DNA of 64,000 nucleotides from Bog-756 sp963824645. GTDB taxonomy: Bacteria; Actinomycetota; Acidimicrobiia; Acidimicrobiales; RAAP-2. The stretch covers positions 1-64,000 of the forward strand of contig CAWGQC010000012.1 of NCBI GenBank assembly GCA_963824645.1, in the 5' to 3' direction. Shown here one piece after another: positions 45,118 through 53,017 of this stretch. A program made the translations under genes and the position numbers. The first letter of the stretch is position 1. Every line of letters starts with the position of its first letter. The notes under the pieces are model-generated. The model had not been told where the DNA came from, ran no database searches, and worked only from the letters and a program-made list of their open reading frames with translations.

Positions 45118-45147
45118 CCGGCCGGCTCGTTCAATCGAGCCGGCCGG
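45118..45147 (+). terminator. Perfect 12-bp hairpin after yceI
   Basis: CCGGCCGGCTCG and CGAGCCGGCCGG form a perfect 12-bp stem with the loop TTCAAT, 25 bases after the yceI stop. There is no T-run (TGGCCGTGAATG follows), the common I-shaped form in Actinobacteria. The 144 bases from here to pdxS show no further gene. Confidence 0.65.
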
Positions 45148-45291
45148 TGGCCGTGAATGACCATGCGAAGGAATGTCCAGCCCGGCGACGGGTTCCGGGG
45201 CCGACGAAGCGGGGATGGCCCGACGACAAGCGCCGGTGCCGGGGGGCTCCCACCGGAGAGCCACTCTCACCGCCGACAGTAGGATGGGGAT

Positions 45292-46206
45292 ATGGCCAAC
45301 GAAGGCACCTCTCCCGAATCGGGATCCCGTCGAGCCACCGGTACGGTGGCCGTCAAGCGGGGCCTGGCCGAAATGCTGCGCGGCGGCGTGATCATGGATG
45401 TGGTCGATGCCGGCCAGGCCAAGGTGGCGGAGGACGCCGGCGCCGTGTCGGTGATGGCCCTCGAGCGAGTGCCGGCCGACATCCGCCGCGATGGTGGTGT
45501 GGCCCGGATGAGTGATCCGGCCCTCATCGAGGGCATCAAGGCAGCGGTGACCATTCCGGTGATGGCCAAGGCCCGAATCGGCCATTTCGCCGAGGCCCAG
45601 GTGTTGGCGGCCCTGGGGGTCGACTACATCGACGAGAGCGAAGTGCTGACCCCCGCCGATGAGGCGTACCACATCGATAAGTGGGGTTATGAGGTCCCCT
45701 TCGTGTGCGGCGCCACCAACCTCGGTGAGGCCCTGCGTCGGCTGGCCGAGGGGGCGGCGATGATCCGCTCCAAAGGCGAGGCCGGTACCGGCAACATCGT
45801 GGAGGCCGTCCGCCATCTGCGTTCCATTCTGGGCGACATCCGGCGGTTGTCCCAGGCCGATTCGGCTGAACTGTACGGATGGGCCAAAAACCTGGCCGCT
45901 CCCATCGGTCTGGTTCAGGAGATCGCCGCCACCGGCCGTTTGCCTGTGCCCCTGTTCTGTGCCGGGGGTATTGCCACCCCGTCGGATGCCTCCCTGGTCA
46001 TGCAACTCGGAGCCGAGGCCGTGTTCGTCGGGTCCGGCATCTTCAAGAGTGCCGATCCTCCCCGCATGGCCCGGGCCATCGTCGAGGCCACCGCCCACTT
46101 CACCGACGCCGATCTGGTGGCCAAGGTGTCGACCGGACTGGGCGATGCCATGGCCGGCCAGGAGATCGGGACCCTCGGTGTACACCTGGCTGAGCGTGGT
46201 TGGTGA
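45292..46206 (+). CDS. pdxS: Pyridoxal 5'-phosphate synthase subunit PdxS
   Basis: PdxS forms PLP from ribose 5-phosphate, glyceraldehyde 3-phosphate and ammonia supplied by PdxT. The 304-residue product has the catalytic lysines K93 in VMAKARIGH and K161 in IRSKGEAGTGN, the conserved Asp36 in IMDVVDA, and the C-terminal AGGIATPSDASLVMQLGAEA. The gene is complete and highly conserved. AGGATGGGGAT precedes the ATG and could contain either a ribosome site or a -10 element (TAGGAT). PdxT follows 27 bases later. Confidence 0.97.
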   Translation: MANEGTSPESGSRRATGTVAVKRGLAEMLRGGVIMDVVDAGQAKVAEDAGAVSVMALERVPADIRRDGGVARMSDPALIEGIKAAVTIPVMAKARIGHFAEAQVLAALGVDYIDESEVLTPADEAYHIDKWGYEVPFVCGATNLGEALRRLAEGAAMIRSKGEAGTGNIVEAVRHLRSILGDIRRLSQADSAELYGWAKNLAAPIGLVQEIAATGRLPVPLFCAGGIATPSDASLVMQLGAEAVFVGSGIFKSADPPRMARAIVEATAHFTDADLVAKVSTGLGDAMAGQEIGTLGVHLAERGW

Positions 46207-46233
46207 TGGGGGCTCCGGCCGGCCGCGCCGGGG

Positions 46234-46869
46234 ATGCGGACGATGACCGTCGGGGTGCTGGCCCTGCAGGGCGACGTACGGGAACACGCCTCGGCCCTGG
46301 CCTCACTGGGTGAGCAGGTCCGACTGGTGGGCGGGCCCGACGATCTGGCTCGCCTGGACGGCCTGATTCTTCCCGGAGGGGAGTCGACCACGCTCTCGCT
46401 CCTGCTCGAGTCGTCGGGTCTGTTCGATCCGTTGGCGGACCTCATGCACGACGGCCTCCCTGTTTTCGGGACCTGTGCCGGAATGATCCTTCTGGCCGGG
46501 ACGGTGCTCGATGGTCGTGACGACCAGCGCCGGTTCGGGGTCATCGATCTCGTGGTCCGTCGCAACGGCTACGGGCGTCAGGCCGCCTCTTTCGAGTCGG
46601 ACATCGACGTGGCCGGCCTGGGGGAGCCCTTTCCCGCCGTTTTCATCCGGGCGCCGGTGGTGGAGAGCACCGGCACCGGCGTCGACGTCCTGGCCTCACT
46701 GCCCTCGGGGACCGAGAACGCCGCCCCGCCCCATCACGCTCGGCCACCGGAGCGCCGACCGGCGGTGTGCCGACAGGACGCCATCCTGACCACGTCCTTC
46801 CACCCCGAGTTGACCGGGGACCTCCGGCTCCATCGACTGTTCGTGACGATGACCAAAGAGCGGCAGTGA
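46234..46869 (+). CDS. pdxT: Pyridoxal 5'-phosphate synthase glutaminase subunit PdxT
   Basis: PdxT is the glutaminase that feeds ammonia to PdxS. The 211-residue product has VGVLALQGDVREHASAL, LILPGGESTT, the nucleophile Cys81 in FGTCAGMILLAG, and the His-Glu pair in TTSFHPELTGD. A loop of ~15 residues before the last strand (ENAAPPHHARPPERR) is longer than usual. Two ATGs (46,234 and 46,243) are possible starts. It forms a two-gene unit with pdxS. Confidence 0.93.
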   Translation: MRTMTVGVLALQGDVREHASALASLGEQVRLVGGPDDLARLDGLILPGGESTTLSLLLESSGLFDPLADLMHDGLPVFGTCAGMILLAGTVLDGRDDQRRFGVIDLVVRRNGYGRQAASFESDIDVAGLGEPFPAVFIRAPVVESTGTGVDVLASLPSGTENAAPPHHARPPERRPAVCRQDAILTTSFHPELTGDLRLHRLFVTMTKERQ

Positions 46870-46966
46870 CGACCGGACGGGCAGTGACCAGACCAGACAC
46901 GGAGCGGCAGTGAAGCCAACGACAGCGATGACCACACCAGAGACGACAGAAGAGAGGCATTAGGCG

Positions 46967-47716
46967 ATGTCGGGACACTCCAAGTGGGCGACCACCAAGT
47001 ACCGGAAGGGGGCTCAGGACTCGGCCCGGGCCAAGGTCTTCGCCAAAATCATCCGCCAGGTCGAGGTGGCGGCGCGGGAGGGTGGGAGTGACATGACCGC
47101 TAACGCCAGCCTGCGCACCATGTATGCCAAGGCCCGCGATGCGTCCGTCCCCATCGACACCATCGAGCGGGCTGTCAAACGGGGGTCCGGTGAGCTCGAG
47201 GGCGTCCGCTACGAGTCGACCGCCTACGAGGGCTACGCACCGGCCGGTGTGGCGGTCATCGTGGAATGCCTCACCGACAATCGGAACCGCACCGGGGCGG
47301 AGATCCGCAACCTGTTCAACAAGAACGGTGGTGCGATGGCCGAACCCGGATCGGTGAGTTGGCAGTTCGAACGCAAGGGAACCCTCGCCGTTCCCCGTAC
47401 CTTCGATGAGGAGCGGGTCATGGAGGTGGCCATGGAGGCGGGAGCCGAGGATCTGGCCGATGGGGGAGAGGAATGGACGGTGACCACCGCCCCGGGGGAC
47501 CTGATGGCCGTGCGGGCGGCGCTCGAAGAGGCCGGGCTCGAGCCGGGGACATCTGAGCTGGCCATGGTCCCGACCACCACCGTCGAGGTGGCCTCGGAGG
47601 GAGAGGCGAAGAAGGTGCTGCGACTGGTGGAAGCGCTCGACGACCACGATGACGTGCAGAACGTCTACGCCAATTTCGACATCCCCGACGCCGTCATGGC
47701 GGCCTACGCCGGCTGA
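46967..47716 (+). CDS. yebC: YebC/PmpR family protein
   Basis: YebC proteins are described as transcription regulators and, in part of the family, as helpers for translation of polyproline stretches. The 249-residue product has MSGHSKWATTKYRKGAQDSA at the start, NASLRTMYAKARDASVPID, YEGYAPAGVAVIVECLTDNR and FNKNGGAMAEPGSVSWQFER, all family hallmarks. The frame is complete. Its position between pdxT and ruvC is conserved in Actinobacteria (Rv2603c). Confidence 0.95.
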   Translation: MSGHSKWATTKYRKGAQDSARAKVFAKIIRQVEVAAREGGSDMTANASLRTMYAKARDASVPIDTIERAVKRGSGELEGVRYESTAYEGYAPAGVAVIVECLTDNRNRTGAEIRNLFNKNGGAMAEPGSVSWQFERKGTLAVPRTFDEERVMEVAMEAGAEDLADGGEEWTVTTAPGDLMAVRAALEEAGLEPGTSELAMVPTTTVEVASEGEAKKVLRLVEALDDHDDVQNVYANFDIPDAVMAAYAG

Positions 47717-47786
47717 TGCCCGGGGCCGGCCCATCCCGACCGGGTCATCCCTCACCCCGGCCGACCGACCGGATAGCATCGAACGC

Positions 47787-48296
47787 ATGTTCGTCCTCGG
47801 GATCGACCCTGGTCTGTCACGGTGCGGCTACGGGGTGGTCACCCGGCGCTCGGGGTCGTTGGCGGCCGTGGCCGGCGGGGTGATCTCGACCGACCCGTCA
47901 ACCCCCCTTCCCGAACGTCTGCGTATCCTGGCCGAGGAGCTACGGGCCCTGGTGGCCGAGTTCCGACCGGAAGCCGTGGTGGTGGAACGGGTCTTCTTCC
48001 AGGTCAATGCCCGCACGGCCATGGCCACCGGCCAGGCGGCCGGCGTCGCCCTGGTGGCGGCGGCCGAATCGGGTTGCGAGGTGGCCCAGTACACCTCGAA
48101 CGAGGTCAAACAGGCACTGGTGGGCTACGGCGGCGCCACCAAGGAGCAGGTGCAGCGGATGGTGTCCTCGGTCCTCGGGCTACCCGATCCACCCCGGCCG
48201 CCCGACGTGGCCGATGCGCTGGCTCTGGCTGCCTGCCACCTGACCACCCAGCCGCTGCGACGGGCGGTGGCCGCCGCCGCCGGCGATCCGTCGTGA
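47787..48296 (+). CDS. ruvC: Holliday junction resolvase RuvC
   Basis: RuvC cuts Holliday junctions. The 169-residue product has the first catalytic Asp7 in VLGIDPGLSRCGYGVV, Glu67 in VVVERVFFQVNARTAMATGQ, and the last Asp pair in PPDVADALALAACH. Start at the ATG at 47,787; a TAGCAT hexamer sits seven bases upstream and no purine-rich ribosome site is seen, so a leaderless mRNA is possible. The stop overlaps the ruvA GTG by four bases. Confidence 0.95.
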   Translation: MFVLGIDPGLSRCGYGVVTRRSGSLAAVAGGVISTDPSTPLPERLRILAEELRALVAEFRPEAVVVERVFFQVNARTAMATGQAAGVALVAAAESGCEVAQYTSNEVKQALVGYGGATKEQVQRMVSSVLGLPDPPRPPDVADALALAACHLTTQPLRRAVAAAAGDPS

Positions 48297-48889
48297 TCGG
48301 CTCCTTGCGGGGCACACTTCTGGACCGACCGGCCCCGGGGGAGATCATCGTCGAGGTCGGGGGCGTCGGGTACCGTGCCCAGGTGCCGCCGTCCCTGGCT
48401 GCCCGTCTCGAGGGTCCTGGCAGTCAGGTGTTCCTCCATGTGCACACCCACGTGCGGGAGGACGCCATCGTTCTCTACGGATTCGCCCACGCCGACGAGC
48501 GACGCTGCTTCGAGGCCCTCCTCGGTGCTCACGGGGTCGGGCCCTCCTTGGCCTTGGCCATCCTCTCGTCGATGTCACCCGCCGCTCTCTCCACGGCGGT
48601 ACTCGAGGAGGACGGCGACGCTCTGTGTCAGGTTCCCGGTGTCGGCAAGAAGACGGCGGCCCGCCTTCTGCTCGAGCTCAAAGCTCGTCTCGATCTCCCC
48701 TCATTGGGGGGAGACCTGCCGGGGCGGAACGGAACGTCGGGTTCACCCCGGGGCGAGGCTCGCATGGCTCTCGTCGAGCTCGGCTACGGCCCCGAGGAGA
48801 TCCGGGGGGCGATGGATGCGGTCGATGACGACGGTCCGGTGGAGGAAATGGTGAAAACCGCCCTCCAGGAGCTGGCTCGCAAGCGATGA
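48293..48889 (+). CDS. ruvA: Holliday junction branch migration protein RuvA
   Basis: RuvA binds four-way junctions and loads RuvB. The 198-residue product starts VIGSLRGTLLDRPAPGEIIV and has GVGYRAQVPPSLAARL. Helix-hairpin-helix repeats follow: ALLGAHGVGPSLALAILSS and LCQVPGVGKKTAARLLLEL. The C-terminal domain is LVELGYGPEEIRGAM. Start is GTG at 48,293. The stop TGA overlaps the ruvB ATG as ATGA. Confidence 0.94.
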   Translation: MIGSLRGTLLDRPAPGEIIVEVGGVGYRAQVPPSLAARLEGPGSQVFLHVHTHVREDAIVLYGFAHADERRCFEALLGAHGVGPSLALAILSSMSPAALSTAVLEEDGDALCQVPGVGKKTAARLLLELKARLDLPSLGGDLPGRNGTSGSPRGEARMALVELGYGPEEIRGAMDAVDDDGPVEEMVKTALQELARKR

Positions 48890-50010
48890 CCCCGGCGGCG
48901 AGGCGTGAGGTGTTGGTCGGGCCGGACGGGTCGGGTCCGGACAGTCAGGATCGGGGCCGGGAGGGCGAGCTGCCGGCGTCTTCGGCGCCCGCCGTCGAGG
49001 GCGAGGTTCGCCCCGTCGATCCGCAGGCCGCTCCCGCCGAAGAGGTGGAGGAGATCGGTCTGCGTCCCCGCACTCTCGACGAGTTCGTCGGGCAGGGCCA
49101 GCTCACCGGCCATCTCCGCATCGTCATCGAGGCGGCCATCAAGCGCCAGCAACCCATCGACCACCTGCTCTTTGCCGGTCCACCGGGGCTGGGCAAGACG
49201 TCGCTGGCCGGAATCGTCGCCTCCCACATGGGTGTGGGTCTGCGGATAACGGCCGGCCCGGTTCTCGTGCGGTCGGGTGATCTGGCTGCCTTGCTCACCG
49301 ATCTGCAGGAGGGCGACGTCCTGTTCATCGATGAGATCCACCGCCTCCACCGATCGGTGGAGGAGATCCTCTATCCGGCCATGGAGGACTTCAAGCTCGA
49401 CATTCTCATCGGAAAAGGGCCTACGGCGCGGAGCATCCGGCTCGACCTGCCCCGTTTCACGCTGGTGGGAGCGACCACCCGCACCGGACTGGTGGCCGCC
49501 CCCCTCCGTGACCGGTTCGGTTTCATCGGACGGCTCGACCACTACGAAGTGGACGAACTGACGGCCATCGTCACCCGGTCGGCCCGCATCCTCGACGTGT
49601 CCATCGACGCCGAAGGGGCCGCACGCATCGCCGAACGTTCCCGCGGCACACCGCGCATCGCCAATCGCCTGTTGCGGCGGGTGCGGGACTATGTGGAGGT
49701 GAGAGCGGACGGCCGCATCACGGCGGCCACCGCCGTGGCCGGACTGGAGACGTTCGGAGTGGACGAACTGGGTCTCGACAAAGTCGACCGGTCGATCCTC
49801 GATGTGTTGTGCCGACGCTTCGCCGGGCGACCGGTAGGGCTGACCACACTGGCCCAGTGCATCGGCGAGGAGCCCGACACCATCGAGGACGCCTACGAGC
49901 CGTACCTCCTGCAAAAGGGCCTCATGCAGCGCACCACCCGCGGGCGGGTGCCCGGCCCGGGGGCCTGGACCCATCTGGGCCTGGTACCGACCGAGCCACG
50001 GCTGCTCTAG
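48886..50010 (+). CDS. ruvB: Holliday junction branch migration ATPase RuvB
   Basis: RuvB is the hexameric motor that drives branch migration. The 374-residue product has a ~50-residue variable N-terminus, then LRPRTLDEFVGQGQLTGHLR, Walker A GPPGLGKTSLAGIV, Walker B FIDEIHRLHRSVEEIL, sensor I GATTRTGLVAAPLRDRFGF and the C-terminal wing KVDRSILDVLCRRFAGRPVG. Complete gene. It ends the ruvCAB operon, with all three coupled by overlaps. Confidence 0.95.
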   Translation: MTPAARREVLVGPDGSGPDSQDRGREGELPASSAPAVEGEVRPVDPQAAPAEEVEEIGLRPRTLDEFVGQGQLTGHLRIVIEAAIKRQQPIDHLLFAGPPGLGKTSLAGIVASHMGVGLRITAGPVLVRSGDLAALLTDLQEGDVLFIDEIHRLHRSVEEILYPAMEDFKLDILIGKGPTARSIRLDLPRFTLVGATTRTGLVAAPLRDRFGFIGRLDHYEVDELTAIVTRSARILDVSIDAEGAARIAERSRGTPRIANRLLRRVRDYVEVRADGRITAATAVAGLETFGVDELGLDKVDRSILDVLCRRFAGRPVGLTTLAQCIGEEPDTIEDAYEPYLLQKGLMQRTTRGRVPGPGAWTHLGLVPTEPRLL

Positions 50011-50099
50011 GTCGGTCGCCCCGCCGGTGGGCTGGGTCCCCACCACCCCTGGGCCCCTCCCGGGGCGCTGACCACGGGATCGTCTGCCACCATGGGGGC

Positions 50100-51233
50100 A
50101 TGTCGGAGCTCACCTCGGCGCTGAACCTCGTGGCCGGTCGGGGTGGCCGGGCGGAGGACCGACCCGTGGCCATGGACGCCTACGACTACGGGCTGCCCCC
50201 CGACGCCGTGGCCCAGCATCCGGTCGAGCCCCGGAGCGCAGCCCGCCTCCTGGTCGGCCCGGGCCTGGGGAGCCAAGGCGATGTCAGCCAGGCCACGGTG
50301 GCCGACCTGCCGGGCCTTCTGGGGTCCGGCGACGTGGTGGTGGTCAACGACACCCGGGTCCTGGCCGGACGTCTCGACCTGGTCAAGGCCAGCGGCGGTC
50401 GGGCCGAGGTACTGCTGCTCGAACCGGTGGGTGACGATGCGGTCGTGTGGGCAGCCATGGTCAGGCCCGGTCGTCGCCTGCCCGAAGGCACGCCCCTGTT
50501 CGAGCCGTCGGGCGATCGGCCGGCGGTGGGGTGGGAGGGACCGGTGGTGGTGGTGGGAGGTCCGGCCGGCCCGAAAGAGGATGGTCGGCGTCTGGTGCGG
50601 CTGCTCGATCCGTCGGTGGTGGAACGGAGGGGGTCGATGCCTCTGCCCCCCTACATCCGCGGGGTGCTCGACGACCCCGAGCGCTATCAGACGGTGTACG
50701 CCCGGCCCCGGGAGATGGGGGAGCGTTCGGCGGCCGCCCCCACCGCCGGCCTGCACTTCACCCCCGAGCTGATCGAAGCCTGCCGGAGGAGCGGGGCCGT
50801 CGTGGTCCCTGTCGAACTGGTCATCGGCCTCGACACCTTCCGGCCCATCACCGCACCGACCCCCGACCGGCACCGCATGCATTCGGAGCGCTATGCCGTT
50901 CCGGCGGCGACCATGGCCGCCTGCGCCTCGGCCGACCGGGTGGTGGCCATAGGCACCACGGTGGTCCGGGCCCTCGAATCGGCGGCCGCCACCGGCTCGC
51001 TGTCCGGCCGGACCGACCTGTTCATCCACGGGCGCTACCGGTTCGAGGTGGTCGACGTCCTGGTCACCAATTTTCACCTCCCCCGGTCGAGCCTGCTGTT
51101 GCTGGTCGAAGCCTTCTGCGGTCCGGTGTGGCGGGACCTGTACGACACGGCGCTGGCCGAGGGTTATCGGTTCCTCTCCTTTGGCGACGCCATGATGGTG
51201 AAGCGCGCCGATGGCCCGGGGGGACGGGGATGA
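50100..51233 (+). CDS. queA: S-adenosylmethionine:tRNA ribosyltransferase-isomerase QueA
   Basis: QueA makes epoxyqueuosine on tRNA from the preQ1 base placed by Tgt. The 377-residue product has DYGLPPDAVAQHPVEPRSAA, VVVVNDTRVLAGRL, RSAAAPTAGLHFTPELI and TNFHLPRSSLLLLVEAFCG, the family signatures. The start at 50,100 adds ~24 residues before MDAYDYGLPP, which may be the true start. The stop overlaps the tgt ATG as ATGA, so QueA and Tgt are coupled, as expected for one pathway. Confidence 0.94.
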   Translation: MSELTSALNLVAGRGGRAEDRPVAMDAYDYGLPPDAVAQHPVEPRSAARLLVGPGLGSQGDVSQATVADLPGLLGSGDVVVVNDTRVLAGRLDLVKASGGRAEVLLLEPVGDDAVVWAAMVRPGRRLPEGTPLFEPSGDRPAVGWEGPVVVVGGPAGPKEDGRRLVRLLDPSVVERRGSMPLPPYIRGVLDDPERYQTVYARPREMGERSAAAPTAGLHFTPELIEACRRSGAVVVPVELVIGLDTFRPITAPTPDRHRMHSERYAVPAATMAACASADRVVAIGTTVVRALESAAATGSLSGRTDLFIHGRYRFEVVDVLVTNFHLPRSSLLLLVEAFCGPVWRDLYDTALAEGYRFLSFGDAMMVKRADGPGGRG

Positions 51234-52345
51234 AGGGCGTGCAGTTGAAGATCGACGCCTGCGACGGTGCCGCCCGCACGGGGTGGGTTCACACGGAACG
51301 GGGTGCCTTTCCGGTACCGGCGTTCATGCCGGTGGGGACGCGGGGGCCGGTCAAATCGCTGGACAGCGCCGATCTGGAGGCGTTGGGCGCCGACGTGATC
51401 CTGGGCAACGCCTACCATCTGGCCCTCCGGCCCGGGGCCGAGACCATCGCCGCCTTGGGCGGGCTGCACCGGTTCACCGGCTGGGCGGGCCACACCCTCA
51501 CCGACTCGGGCGGGTACCAGGTCTATTCGTTGAAGCCGTCGGTGGACGATGACGGCGTGACCTTCGCCTCCGTCTACGACGGATCGGCGGTACGGATGAC
51601 GCCGGAGTCGGCGGTGGAGATTCAGGGACTGATCGGTGCCGACATCCAGATGACCCTGGACGTGTGTTCCACCCTTCCCGCCAGTCACGCCGTACTGCGG
51701 GAAGCGGTCGACCGCACGGCGGCGTGGGCCGAGCGGGCCCGCCACCATCATCGACGGCTCGAGGCGCGACCGGTGGGCCAGGCTCTGTTCGGCATCGTCC
51801 AGGGAGGCACCGACCCGGTGCTCCGCAAGGAGAGCGCCTTGCGCACCGTCGAGCTGGACTTCGACGGCTACGGGATCGGCGGACTGTCGGTGGGTGAGCC
51901 GCGGCCGGCCATGGTGGCGGCCCTGGCCGCCACCGTCGAACATCTCCCCACTGATCAGCCCCGCTATCTGATGGGCGTGGGTGACCCGGTCGGGTTGATG
52001 GAGGCGGTGGCCCTGGGCGTCGACCAGTTCGACTGCGTGGCTCCGACCCGGATGGCCCGGCACGGATCCATCCTGACCAGTGAGGGTCGCCTCAACCTGC
52101 GCAACGCCGTGCACGCCGGCAACGACGGGCCACTCGATCCAGCTTGTCGCTGCAGCACCTGCGGGCGCTATTCGCGGGGCTATCTGCGCCATCTTCTGGC
52201 CGTGGGCGAGCCCACCGCCTGGCGCCTGCTCAGCCTCCACAATTTGGCCCAGGTTCTCAGCCTGATGGCCGAGGCGCGGTCGGCCATCGCCGCCGGCCGG
52301 CTTGACGGCTTGCGGCGCCGGACCGCCGAGCTGTGGGGGCCCTGA
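51230..52345 (+). CDS. tgt: tRNA-guanine transglycosylase Tgt, with divergent active-site neighbours
   Basis: Tgt swaps guanine-34 of certain tRNAs for preQ1. The 371-residue product has TDSGGYQVYSLKP (D92), D144 in TLDVCS, ALFGIVQGG, GLSVGEP, the nucleophile D268 in DQFDCVAPTRMARHG and the zinc site CRCSTCGRYSRGYLRH. Catalytic aspartates are kept. Residues beside them differ from the usual bacterial forms as I know them: GGFQ is GGYQ, DEC is DVC, and PTRNARNG is PTRMARHG. It probably remains active, but specificity could differ. QueA upstream supports a queuosine role. Confidence 0.9.
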   Translation: MKGVQLKIDACDGAARTGWVHTERGAFPVPAFMPVGTRGPVKSLDSADLEALGADVILGNAYHLALRPGAETIAALGGLHRFTGWAGHTLTDSGGYQVYSLKPSVDDDGVTFASVYDGSAVRMTPESAVEIQGLIGADIQMTLDVCSTLPASHAVLREAVDRTAAWAERARHHHRRLEARPVGQALFGIVQGGTDPVLRKESALRTVELDFDGYGIGGLSVGEPRPAMVAALAATVEHLPTDQPRYLMGVGDPVGLMEAVALGVDQFDCVAPTRMARHGSILTSEGRLNLRNAVHAGNDGPLDPACRCSTCGRYSRGYLRHLLAVGEPTAWRLLSLHNLAQVLSLMAEARSAIAAGRLDGLRRRTAELWGP

Positions 52346-52429
52346 GCGCCGGCGGCGCCTCATCCCGGTGGGCCTGAGCTACAGTCAGTGCGCTGTGCGG
52401 CCCCTCACACTCCTCCGCGTGTCTAGATC

Positions 52430-53011
52430 GTGACTGCCCTCGACGTGGCTGTCCCGCTTCTCGGCGCGGCAGCCAAGAAGCAGGGCAGTAACCCCACCAT
52501 CTTCATCCTGCTCATCATCGGGGTCGGGTTCTATTTCCTCATCTATCGCCCTCAGCAGCGCAAGGCCAAGGCGGTGCGCGAGCAGGGAAAGACCTTCGAC
52601 GTGGGCGATGAGGTCCTCACCGCCGGAGGGATCGTCGGCCACGTCATCGATATCGATGACGACCGGGTGACCCTCGAGACCAGCGTCGGAGCCTCATTCG
52701 TCGTTCTCAAGCAATATGTTTTGCGCACGCTGGTAGAACCGGCGCCGACCGAAGCGGACGACGAGGCGGACTACGAGGACAGCGAGTACGGGGATCTCGG
52801 TGGTCACGAGGACGAAACAGAGGCGGACGAAGGTGTGGATACCGAGGCGTCCGAGGGCGATGTCACCGACAGCGACAGTGCCGACCCATCCGCGGTTGAT
52901 CCATCGTCCTCGAACGGTGACACCCCCTCGGGGCGACGCCGGTCGAAGCGGAGGAGCGCCAAGGACGCCAGCCCTGACGACGGTGGTCCGGGAGGGCCAC
53001 CGGCCTCTTGA
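52430..53011 (+). CDS. yajC: YajC preprotein translocase subunit with acidic tail
   Basis: YajC is a small membrane partner of SecDF. The 193-residue product has one membrane segment (PTIFILLIIGVGFYFLIYRP), the conserved RPQQRKAK and FDVGDEVLTAGGIVGHVIDI, typical of YajC. After residue ~105 there is an acidic, disordered tail of about 65 residues rich in Asp and Glu, then a basic end, longer than in most YajC proteins. Start is the GTG at 52,430. The upstream 84 bases hold a small GC hairpin only. secD begins six bases after the stop. Confidence 0.88.
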   Translation: MTALDVAVPLLGAAAKKQGSNPTIFILLIIGVGFYFLIYRPQQRKAKAVREQGKTFDVGDEVLTAGGIVGHVIDIDDDRVTLETSVGASFVVLKQYVLRTLVEPAPTEADDEADYEDSEYGDLGGHEDETEADEGVDTEASEGDVTDSDSADPSAVDPSSSNGDTPSGRRRSKRRSAKDASPDDGGPGGPPAS

Positions 53012-53017
53012 GATCCG

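Noticed and set aside
44497..46287. Long minus-strand frame opposite yceI and pdxS
   Set aside because: Same GC effect; it runs through two conserved genes and a hairpin and has no plausible start context.
46870..46966. Repeated CGGCAGTGA-like words between pdxT and yebC
   Set aside because: Only two close copies without symmetry or spacing; probably chance in a short spacer.
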